Source of the DNA: Cyanophora paradoxa
Taxonomy: Eukaryota; Glaucocystophyceae; Cyanophorales; Cyanophoraceae
NCBI GenBank assembly: GCA_004431415.1
Contig: QPMI01000188.1
Location: forward strand, 103,201-167,200
Direction of reading: 5' to 3'
Length of the DNA stretch: 64,000 nt
Positions 47,002 through 56,244 of this stretch are shown here, piece by piece; within the stretch, counting starts at the first letter, position 1, and the number at the start of each line of letters is the position of its first letter. A program made the translations under genes and the position numbers. A model generated the notes under the pieces. It was not told the origin of the DNA. It made no database searches and saw nothing but the letters and a program-made list of their open reading frames with translations.

Positions 47002-50000
47002 TCAGAATTCCTCATCATAGTTGTCATAGTTGACGACGTCAGCCTTCGGAAAGGCAGATAGGAGACGCTCCTTGGCAACGTTCAGAAGCCTCGTTTGCTC
47101 GTCATGATCACCCTCCAGGCTGTGGCCCGGCCGGAGAATGAAGGAGCTCGCGGATGCGAACGGGCGGGCGGCCCCGAGGCGCCGCAGCGGCTCGAGCCCC
47201 TCCGTCGCATCCCACTCGTTGTCGATGGGAAGGACGAGGCACGCAATGTGCTCGAGGGCCGGGCAGGCGGCGAGCACGTCCACCGCCGCCGCGACGGGGA
47301 CGGGCTCGGGTTCTTGATCACGGTCATCGGAGCTCTCGGGTCCGATCCGCTCCAGGTGCAGTCCCCGCAAGCGCGGGCAGGCGGCGAGCGCAGCGGCAGC
47401 CTCCCCCCTCAGCGCTGCCGCCCCGACGCCGAGATCGACGAGGGCCGGGGCCGTTATCCGAAGGAGCTCCGCGAGCGCCGCGTCCACGCCCGGCTCGTAG
47501 CCCGTACCTGCGCGCGGCGCGGCGCGACGGGGATAAAACTCGAGTTCGAGATCTATAGAGAAGATCTATCTCGCGATCGATCTTCGAGTTCGAGATCTAG
47601 AGAAGTTCGAGATCTAGAAATATTAATGGTCTAAATCGCTTTCTGGTCAAGCACAAATCAAATTAAAGCTTTACAGCTAAATCACGCGATCGCGATGCGC
47701 ACGGATTCTCAGTTCGAGGTGCAGTCCAACGAGGGAGCGGGCGAGATGCTCAGTGAAGGCGCGGGCGAGGCAGCGTAGGTCGCTCGGCTGGAGGTGTCCC
47801 GATCGCGAGGGGCTGCGGCTGAAGGCGAGGAAGATGTCGAGCCGGCGGAGCTGGTGCAGCTCGGCGAGGGCTTCGAGCCACTTGTATGCGTATGCAAACG
47901 GCTGAGATGGCCCGCGCACGCGCGCGTCGACGGATACGTAGAGGTCGACCAGGGCAGGCCCGGCCGCGCGGAGCAGCTCCGCGAGCGCCGCGTCAAATTC
48001 CAGCAGACCGTCGGACTAGGCGTGTGGATATCCTGCATCCATTCTGCGAGACAAGAAAAAGTTATAAATTAATTATTAGATTTGACGTTTGATGCAGGCA
48101 TCATGACATGAGGTCTAGCTATAGATCTGGATATCGATCAACATTCGCACCATTTTGGACAGAGAGCCTGAGACGAAACGTGACAGCGCTAGCGAGGCGC
48201 TCGCGGAGAGCTGGAAAAGCGTGCGCGAGGGCGCGGAGGGGTCCCGCCTCGACGCCGGTGCCGCTGCACCTGAAACTGAAGGTGACGTCGAGGGTGCGGA
48301 GCCGCTGGAGGCCCTCGAGGTGCTTGTCGAGGCGGAAGAGAGCCAAGTGCCCCTCCGGATCCGGGGCGTTCCCGTACGGATCATCGATATCGAGACTCGT
48401 CTGTGCAAAATTACATATACACTCATGATCAGCAGCTGAAATCTCAAGCGCTCCTGATCGCGAGCGCTAGCGGAAATTCTTACAGATCTAGACTTACATA
48501 GAGATCGATATCCAGCTTCAGCTTCTCGAGCAAAGTGAGGCGCTCCAGAAAGGAAAGCTCCACAACATCGAAGTATGAATCCGAATCTGTTCTCACGTCG
48601 GAGCTGTTGCAATTGCAGGTCTACAGTCAGCATGATCATGAAAGCAGATGCATCGGCCAGTCTAGACTAGCACGCGGCGGCCTCTGCTCGCGATCGGGCT
48701 CTGCAGCTGACTGGGCCGGCCGCCGGTTGGAAACGGGGTAGAGTAGTGACGACCGGCGGCGGTCCGGCGCCGGCGCCGGCGGCGGCGCGGCCCGGCGGGG
48801 CGCGCGCGTGCGGCGCGGGCCCGCGCCTAGGCCTGCGCTGCTGCGCATGCACGCGCGCACTGCCGGCGCGGCCCCGCGCCTGCAGCTGCAGCCTGCAGGC
48901 TGCAGCTAGCTATAGCGCTGCGCATGCCTCAGTGCGCAAATCATAGCTAGCGCTATAGTATGCATATGCTGTGCATGCGCATGCCGGCGCCGCGCCTGCC
49001 AACTGCCGCCGGCCGGCGCGGCGCCGCGCCCGCACTGCCGGCGCCTGCACTGCTAGCGCTAGCGCGCTGGTGACGCCTCGCGCGCAAGTCCAGCAAGCCG
49101 CTAGCTATAGCCGGAGCTCAGCTATAGCTAGCTTCGCTGGCCAGCTAGCGAGCCTGTCGGCTAGCTTGCCGGCTAAATCGTGCGATTGTACCCAGCAATC
49201 GGCTCCATTCCCCCCTGCTCGAGTCTCGATGCGGCTGAAACTCTCGGGAGCTCTTTTTTTCCGCGTTCGGTACAACAGGTACTTGATGCGGCCTAGCGCG
49301 CCACGCGCTGCTTCCCGAGCGCTGGCATGTATGACATGCTCTGTCGAGCATCGCAAGAGCTTTCTTATGCACTTGGTCCGGCCTCTATACGACCACAGGA
49401 TCAGGCGCTGCAAGGGATAGTCCAGGAAAGGGTCCGGTCCTTTTTTCCGCGCAGCATTCCCCTCTTTTCGGGTTCTGACAACGAATTCCGGGCTCTCATG
49501 CATGCACTAACACTCGGTTAAGAGCTCAGAGCTGGATCGGGAGATGAGCAGACTCGTCATTTTGTAAGCTACCGAAAACGGGGGCCCTACCCCGTTTCCA
49601 ATTTCGATCTAGATGTCATGATCATATGCGCATGCAGAGTAACGCACAAGTTAACGTTGAGCTTGCGAAGGCGGCGGGCGGCCGGGCCCTGTGCGAAGAA
49701 CCCGAAGCTGCCTTCTAGATCGTGAGCTGCCTCCATTGACAGCTCCAGCTCCTCAAGCGCTGGGTGCTCGGCGAGGGCGGCAAGGGCCGCGGCGTCGTGG
49801 AGTCTGATAACGGCGGAGCGCAGCGCTGGCAGCGCGGCCGGATCCCGGAGTGCAGCTGCGGCAGCTGCGCCATCGAGCAAGGCGTGGTCGAGGATGAAGG
49901 GCAGCTTCAGCCGCTCCAGGCGTGGGAAGCGGGAGAGAAGTCGGACGGGATCTGGAATGCTCTCACCATTCGCTAGCGGACCCCATACGCATTCGAATTC

Positions 50001-50699
50001 GAGCTGGACGCTGATGCTTCTGAGCGTGTTGCAGCTGCCGCCTTCCGCCTCGGACACGCCAAGCGGGCGGAGCATGGCTGAAACGATGCGGGCATCGAAG
50101 TCGCTCAATTGGATGCGGGTTTCGCTCCCACTCATGATCAGCTCCTCCTTCATTGAAGAACTCATGATCATGCGGACGTCGACGCTGCTGAGACCACCGC
50201 TGGATGCCGAACAGGCGAAAAACAGGGATGAGACGGCCCCGCAACGCTCCGCACACGCGTGCGCTGCGCGCGCGTCGGCATACGCATCGACGTTGTACAT
50301 GTCAACCAGAGTGCTGCAGTTGATCGTGAGCTCCAGCGAGGCGCCGGCGGCCAGCCTGATTCGCGGCGCAGCGCCCGCGGAAGATTGGGCAAAGCACGCT
50401 GCTGCAAGCCGGATTGTCGCATCAGTGCTCGCCTTCAGCTGCAGCGACGGCCACGCCACACGATCGACTGCATCCCGCAGCTTCCTGCTGACCGGCCGCA
50501 AGCAGCGCCACGCCTCCGCTGGCCCGAGCCGCAACAGAATCGCCTCCAACACGTCATCGTGCAGCGCTTCGAGCGCCGACAGCTCGTGCGCCTCGCCCGC
50601 GGCCGGCTCGAGCTCCGCGGCCGGCGCCGCGGCCGGCGCCATCGCCTCGCCGACATCGCCGACGTCCGCGCGCCTCGCTCTCTTCCTCGAGCGCTCCAT
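47002..50699 (-). CDS. F-box / leucine-rich-repeat-like protein
   Basis: ATG 50699 opens a basic start (MERSRKRARRADVGDVGEAM). An F-box-like helix set follows: LEALHDDVLEAILLRLGPAE, AWRCLRPVSRKLRDAVDRVA and WPSLQL. Leucine-rich segments come next: RLLSRFPRLERLKLPFILDH, ALAEHPALEELELSMEAAHD and RLRKLNVNL. A donor GTGCGTT starts an intron of about 1 kb, then VVELSFLERLTLLEKLKLDI, LEGLQRLRTLDVTFSFRC, ALAELLRAAGPALVDLYVSV, LAELHQLRRLDIFLAFSRSP and ALAACPRLRGLHLERIG follow, ending ..ADVVNYDNYDEEF at 47002. F-box proteins recruit targets to SCF ubiquitin ligases; the LRR half would bind the target. If the intron is not spliced, the first part alone would be a 370-aa protein ending at 49587. Confidence 0.65.
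48640..49640. repeat. Palindrome-rich long intron with 15-bp inverted repeat
   Basis: TTGGAAACGGGGTAG (48727-48741) is the exact reverse complement of CTACCCCGTTTCCAA (49587-49601), 845 bp apart. The interior is dense in CTAGCTATAGCTAGC, GCGCATGC and GCCGGCGCCGGC words. No ORF of note. Confidence 0.6.
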
Positions 50700-51118
50700 C
50701 TAAGCGAGAATGAGCGCGAAAGGTGCGGATGGGCACGGAGCGGAGAACGCGCTCGAACAAGCCCGAATGGCGCGCGGGGAGCGAACCTGAGAATCAGAGC
50801 ACTGGGAGTGCGAAGAGGAGACGAGGGCGAGCGCAGGGCTGCAGCGCTGTTGATCTTGAGCTGGCCTCGACTAGCTATAGCCGGCTGGATGGCTTGGAGC
50901 CGCCCTGGGGTACGTGCACATTGAGCGAGGCCTGCTTGGAAAACTGCCAGCCATCCAACGCCAGCCTTGGCAGGAAAGATAGCATTCGCTTAGGGCGGTA
51001 GAACAGCGCGGCAGCGGCGCGATGGAACGACCGGGCCGGAGACAGGACGGCGAGAAGCGCGGCTCCGCGTCGTTCCTGGCGGTCGCAGCTCTTCCTGGCG
51101 CACCACACGGCTTCCGTC
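50700..51118. promoter_or_regulatory. Divergent-promoter spacer, F-box / NUMOD3
   Basis: About 419 bp between divergent starts. No gene and no obvious core promoter box. Non-coding first exons are possible. Confidence 0.3.
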
Positions 51119-52636
51119 TTGACCATGATGCACGCGTGGAGTCCCGGGTGGAGCAGCCTGCCGTTTGTTGCGGGATGCGCGCGCATGCGCGCGTCCTTCG
51201 GGGCGGGCGGATTCAGAAGCATGACCGCATTGTCCTCGCACATGCGGCATCTGCAAAGTCCGTTTTCCTCGGAACGAGCGCCCAGCGCGGCCTGGTTCGT
51301 CAATCGGCTCGCCCAGACCGCTGATCTCGCGACTCCGTGAGAGCTGACCCGTCCCGCGCGCAGGCGCACGTCGCGTCCTCGCTCAGAAGATCTGCGTTCG
51401 CTCCGGTGGACGCCGGGGCTCCCCGCTCCGTCGGTCCGGAGTGCAAGGCGAAGGCGCGTCCAGAGCATCGCGAATCCCCCGCGCACCGCGCGGCGGCTCT
51501 GACGCGGCGCGCTGCAGGCGGTCTCGGTGGAAAGGCAAGGCCGCGCGCCGCCGCGGAAGGCGGATCTCGCGGACCCTGCGCCGGCGGAGCTGATGGACAT
51601 CGACGGGGAGCTGGCGGCGTTGCTGGACGCTATGATAGGCGCCGGCGTGACGCTCGTCGAGGACGACGGCATGCAGCTCGACGACGTCATCGAGGGAGCA
51701 CTGCGCGCCGAGGCTGCCGAGGAGCGCGAGGCGGTGCAGGAGGACGTGCGCCGGGCGCGGCGCGCGCGGCGCGCGCTCGAGGAGGCGGGACCGGCGCCGC
51801 CGCCGGTTGCCGATGCGGAGGACCTCGTGCGCATAGGCGCGCACCGCGGACTCCGCCTGCGGGCCTCGCCGCTCGGCTTCAAGAAGCGATCGGCGGCGGA
51901 GATGCGCGGGGACCCGGCAGCGCCGTCGTCGTTCTCGTCGTCGTCGTCGGCGGTGGCGGCGGCGGGCGGCGCGTGGGAGCCGGAGCCGAAGAGCCTGCGG
52001 CAGTGGCTGGAGGAGGAGGCGCGGGCGGCGAGCGAGGACGCTGTGGAGGCAGAGGAGGAGGTCGAGCGCATCCTGCGGGACCTGCGCTCCGGTGCGGAGG
52101 TCAAGGCCGCGGCCGCCGCGGCCGCCTCGGTGCACTGGCCGGCGACGCCGGCCGGCGAGGCGCGGGCGGAGGCGATGCGCGGCAAGCGCAAGGGGACGCG
52201 GCACAGCGCGGAGACGCGGGCCAAGATCGCGAGCGCGATGCAGGGGCGGCGGGCCTCGGACCAGACGCGGACGCTCATGCGGCAGCGCAAGCTGGGGGCC
52301 TCGAACCCGTTCCACGGGCGGCGCTGGACGCCGGAGTCGCTGGAGAAGCGGCGCGTGGGCAAGCTGGGTCTGCGGTACACCTGCTCCCTCTGCGGGGAGG
52401 AGGGCCACAACCGGTGCGCCGCCCCGCGCCCGCCCGCCCGCCCCGCCCCGCCCCGCCCCGCCCCTCCGCTCACGCGGCCGCGCAGGCGGGCGTGCCCCTC
52501 CATCGTCCTCCCGTTTATGGCGGGGCGCGCCGGCGCCGGCGCTGGCGGCGACGCCGGCGGCGACGCCGTGCCGCTCGATGAGGGGAGCCCGAAGCTGTAC
52601 CGGGGGAAGCCCACGCTCATCTACCGCAGCTTCTGA
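51119..52636 (+). CDS. NUMOD3-motif protein with CCHC zinc knuckle, possibly organelle-targeted
   Basis: A first exon (MTMMHAWSPGWSSLPFVAGC..) rich in Ala, Ser, Arg and hydrophobics could be a transit peptide. The main exon reads ELMDIDGELAALLDAMIGAG, a charged coiled-coil-like stretch (AEEREAVQEDVRRARRARRA) and KSLRQWLEEEARAASEDAVE. Two NUMOD3-type DNA-contacting repeats follow: KGTRHSAETRAKIASAMQGR and GASNPFHGRRWTPESLEKRR. The motif YTCSLCGEEGHNR is completed across a GTGCGCC..GCGCAG intron to C-x2-C-x4-H-x4-C (CSLCGEEGHNRRAC). The end is ..LYRGKPTLIYRSF, stop at 52636. NUMOD3 is known from homing endonucleases and from plant and algal plastid proteins. No nuclease catalytic domain is visible. 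Nucleic-acid binding is inferred. Confidence 0.7.
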
Positions 52637-52993
52637 CCGCCCCGCATCGCATCGCCTCGCCGCGCCTCGCCGGCTGCTCGGCGGGAGCCCTCGTTCCCCC
52701 GTTTTTAATTTCCGGGCCAGCTTTAATTATCGGCAGTGTATAATTTCCCTTTCCGTACGCATATCGTAAAATTCCAAGAGCAGTTTCCCCACGTCATAAT
52801 ACAGTTCGACTTTCTGTACATCGTCTTTTCCCTACCTAGTTTTCATTTTCGATCCAATCCGCGCGGATCGCTGGCTCCGCTAGACACAGAGCCTCGAATG
52901 CTGTCCTAAGCTTCATTTACGCTGTTGTTTCAATAGACCGAGTCGTGTTGAAACGCCTCTTCAAAGCTTTTAAGGCTTGGCCGTGGGCTACTC
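52637..52993. other. Spacer between convergent genes
   Basis: AT-richer 3' flanks of both neighbours. Nothing else seen. Confidence 0.5.
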
Positions 52994-54040
52994 CTACTCC
53001 TCCTTGGGCTTGAGGGCGTGCGCCTCCGCCGCCTCCCGCGAGTCTGCGCCCTCCTTGCGGGCCCCGGCCCCCGGACCCGCCTTGGCCGTCTCGTCGTACG
53101 CAACATTCGCGGCGGCGAGGGCGACGCCCTGCGAAGCTTAAGCTTAAGAAGCTTAAGCGCCGGGCCGGGCAGGCGCTAGGCCGGGGCGCGCGCGCGCGCC
53201 TGGGCGAGGGCGGTCGGCAGGCCCGTGGAGACGGGCTCCCCGTGCGCCAGGTTCGTCGTCAGCGTGCTCGCCACCGACGCCCCCAGCGTCTTCCCCGTCT
53301 GCAGGAGGGCCTGCACGGAGCGCAACCAAAGGGTAGAGAAGGAACTCGGAAGGAAGGAAGGGGCGTGCACACGTCGCCAGAGATCACGTCGGTCTTGGGC
53401 CCCAGGCGCTTCTTCATCCGCCCCTCGATCATCTCGCTCGCAATCCGCCTGCGATGGAATGATCGTGATTCAGAGAGCTTGAACTTCATATATGCATGAT
53501 GTGCAGCGCGCGGCTGGAGGATCCCGCGTACGCACCCCACAATGCCCGATGCAGCGCCAGAGGCGATGTCCAGTATGTAGCTCGCCCAGGAAAAATTGCC
53601 TGCGCGCACGTCACGCTTAGCCGCAAAAATCGCACCGCGATATCGAGTCGTCGCGGCGCGCGCACGAATGCCGTGCGAGTAGAGGGATCCGAGGGCGGCG
53701 ATGGCGGCCCCGAAGAGCGCGGCTGCGGGCGAACGTTAACGTCGGCTGAAGCGGGCGCAGGAGCGCGCAGCGCTGTCGCGCGCACCAGCCGTGAGGCGCT
53801 GCCCGAACCAGTGCGAGAGTCCTGCATGCAAATTTCGTCAGCGTCGTGCACGTGGCGCCACGAAACTGAAGCAGAGAGCGCGCCACCGGCGGCGAGGGCC
53901 ACGAAGAGCAGGAAGGAAGCTTCGAAGAACGCCATAATCGCCCCCCAGAAGCTGAGCGCGTCCTTGCCGATCCCGAGCCCCGCGAGGAACGCGCGCCACG
54001 GGCTCGTCGCGTAATAGAAGAGATCTCCTACGATGGTCAT
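52994..54040 (-). CDS. Membrane-associated protein, unrecognised
   Basis: ATG 54040 gives MTIVGDLFYYATSPWRAFLA, GLGIGKDALSFWGAIMAFFE and ASFLLFVALAAGG, with at least one strong transmembrane helix. Later exons give GNFSWASYILDIASGAASGI, RRIASEMIEGRMKKRLGPKT, ALLQTGKTLGASVASTLTTN and LAHGEPVSTGLPTALAQ. The terminal exon is GVALAAANVAYDETAKAG with a charged end HALKPKEE, stop at 52994. Exons are separated by GTGTGCACG- and GCGCGC-type introns. The second part, rich in Ala, Gly, Ser and Thr, is amphipathic. I recognise no family. Confidence 0.5.
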
Positions 54041-54519
54041 TCTAGATCTCAGCCGCTGTTGTTGAGCGCGCGTGCTGACGAAGCTGCTGCTCCCGCTTCT
54101 GTACGTCACGGCGTGTTGAGATCGAGAGGAATTGCAACGAATCGAAGGGGAGACATGTACACATCGAGATCCAGCTAGAGGAACAAGCTATAGATCCAGA
54201 GAGGGGCACGCGAGAAGAATTAAAAGAGGGGGCACTAGCATGCGCGCGAAGGGGAAATTAAAGGAGGGCATCGCGCAGGGTGGCGCATCGCGAGATGAAC
54301 TTGTGTATTCATAGCAACTTCGCAATAAGCTAGAGGCCGGAAGGAGCTACGGACAACGTGGAGTCGAGGGTCGATTGCGAGGGATGAGCGGGCTTAGCGG
54401 CAGGGCTGCAGCGCAGCCCGAGGTTGCCAGAGCTCCAGTCTTTCGGCCGGACGCGAAGGACCCCTGGCCATGGAGGGGCGTCGGGTGAAATCGTCGACGT
54501 CGTGGACAGACTGCGCCCG
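54041..54519. other. Gene-free spacer
   Basis: Purine-rich around 54170-54260. No coding signal. Confidence 0.5.
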
Positions 54520-55077
54520 TTAGCCGGTGTTCTGGATGTCGCGCCGGCTGCAGACGTTGAACTGCGCATAACGAGTGAGCTCGAGTGCGCGCTGCATAGC
54601 ATCGCTGCCGCGGACCTGCCGCATGCGGATCGTGTCGATCTCACCCTCCTCAAGCTGCTCGGCAAGCTCAGGCAGCGGATACACGGGCGACCTGCGGGCG
54701 AATGCACCTCGTTTCCCGCGAAGATCTCTCGGTAGCACGCCTCGGACGTACACCTCAACACGCAGTTCTCGAACTGGACGGGAGTGAGCGGCTTTGCGGC
54801 GTCCACGCTCGGAGAGGACATTGACAGCAGCGGCGAACCAGCTCCGGTGCGAAGTTCGCGCACGTCGACTTCTCGCACTCCTGCCGCCTCTGCCGCAGTG
54901 CGCGGTCCTGCATGCTGCGTCAAAAGAGCGCCAGGCCACCCCGATTGCGGTGGAAAAGCGGCGCACCGACTGCGAGCTCTTCTTGTTCGACCGCACCTTT
55001 CCTTCCGACGCGGAGACGAGCGCCAGGAGCACGACGGCGAGGAGGAGCGCGGCGGCCATGGAGCGGCCCCCTGCCAT
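54520..55077 (-). CDS. Small secreted/ER protein, DUF4787-like
   Basis: ATG 55077 begins a signal peptide (MAGGRSMAAALLLAVVLLAL then VSASEG). After an intron, an exon in another frame reads LTPVQFENCVLRCTSEACYR with EIFAGNE. The last exon is PLPELAEQLEEGEIDTIRMR, ending ..CSRRDIQNTG (stop 54520). The order NCVLRC.S..CY..I....LEEGEID..R is that of a short, secreted eukaryotic family found in plants and animals that I associate with DUF4787; the function is unknown. The usual final Cys cluster is less clear. It is head-to-head with QCR6, 179 bp apart. Confidence 0.5.
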   Translation of the reverse strand: MAGGRSMAAALLLAVVLLALVSASEGKVRSNKKSSQSVRRFSTAIGVAWRSFDAACRTAHCGRGGRSARSRRARTSHRSWFAAAVNVLSERGRRKAAHSRPVRELRVEVYVRGVLPRDLRGKRGAFARRSPVYPLPELAEQLEEGEIDTIRMRQVRGSDAMQRALELTRYAQFNVCSRRDIQNTG

Positions 55078-55256
55078 CGCACCGTAGCTAGCGGATGAGC
55101 AGTTTCGGCTTGGGGCGGGCCAGAGATCCAGGAGTGACGAGCTTGTTTTCAGTTCGTGTACCCCCAGTCAAAAAAAGGCGAGGTGCGCTGCGCCTCGTTG
55201 TGCTCGCAGCGTGTTGCTGACCGGCGAATCCCGCTCGTGCTCGGCGGCAGTTCACC

Positions 55257-55751
55257 ATGAGCGACCCGGTCGACCCCAAGCCCCCGGCGGAGCAGGAGTG
55301 CCACGCGCCCTGCATGAAGTTCTGGGACAACTACCAGGCTTGCTCGAAGCGCATCGAGGCCAAGGGCGGCCAGTGCACGGTGCGCGGACTGCGAGCAGAT
55401 TGCGCGTGTCCTTCCATCGCGGACCGCCGGCAGTCCTCCTTAGGCCACCGCCTAATGCCGGATTCGAGCTAATCGAAACGGTGGCACAGGCATGGTTCTT
55501 CGACTACCAGGCCTGCGTCGACAAATGCGTGAGCGCCCCCCGGCAAACCTTCGCCTCCGCCCGTGGCGCTAGCACCTTCGCGCAACGATGCGCTGTTCCT
55601 AAGACCTAAACGGAGCGTTGCACCGCCCGCCGTCCCGGGGCCTAGGCAGCTGCGGCCTCACCGCTTCGCCGCCGATATGCGGATGCGCCACGCCCGCCTC
55701 ACCGCTTTCGCCCCACAGGCTGCGCCGAAGGTCTTCTCGCAATTGAAGTGA
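55257..55751 (+). CDS. QCR6: Cytochrome bc1 complex hinge subunit (QCR6/UQCRH)
   Basis: Three exons, 55257-55379, 55490-55528 and 55719-55751, join in phase to 64 aa. MSDPVDPKPPAEQECHAPCM is followed by KFWDNYQACSKRIEAKGGQC, T-AWFFDYQACVDKC and AAPKVFSQLK. The twin CX9C motifs (CMKFWDNYQAC and CTAWFFDYQAC, the second created by splicing) and the C-terminal APK.F..LK are those of plant and algal QCR6. The protein sits on the intermembrane-space side of complex III and guides the cytochrome c1-c interaction. Twin CX9C implies import by the Mia40 disulfide relay, consistent with no presequence. Length fits the family. Confidence 0.9.
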
Positions 55752-56244
55752 GAAGCGAGTCGCTGGCCCGCTCGCCGTGGACTTGAACGCGGTAGGGTGC
55801 CCGCTGGTCATCGACGCGTCCAGCCACGACACGCGCGCCGCCTTTTGTGTAGACTAGCAGTTCTTTCTTTAGGGTGTTCTTCATCATAATCGCTTTCACG
55901 ACCGATCGAGCACCGTGCCAGCGACGGGAAGGTCCCATCTTTCTCTCCCGCAGCTCGGCCTTTCCTTCCCCTCGCTCTTCTGGGGTGCTGGCGCCACCGT
56001 CTTACAGCGAATCAAGACCGCTTCCCTCTCTGTTTCCTGTTCAGCGCACGCTGGACGGGTGCGGTTAGACCGGCATCCGCGCACGCCCGCACGCACAAAA
56101 AGATATGGACGATGCATGATCATGAAACGCGCTGCACATCAACGCGGGTCTGCTGAGCGCTGCTACCGGCGCTCGATAGTCTAACATAAGGATAAGAAAC
56201 CGGAGGATAAGATAATTAGGGTACGGGCGCCGTCGTCGTCAGGC
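55752..56244. other. Spacer between convergent genes
   Basis: No gene. It contains a CATGATCATG palindrome near 56115 and polypyrimidine-rich stretches. Short ORFs are unsupported. Confidence 0.5.

Noticed and set aside
50875-52620. 581-aa minus-strand ORF
   Set aside because: Shadow of the NUMOD3/zinc-knuckle gene on the plus strand. Composition is Ser/Arg/Ala with no family signal.
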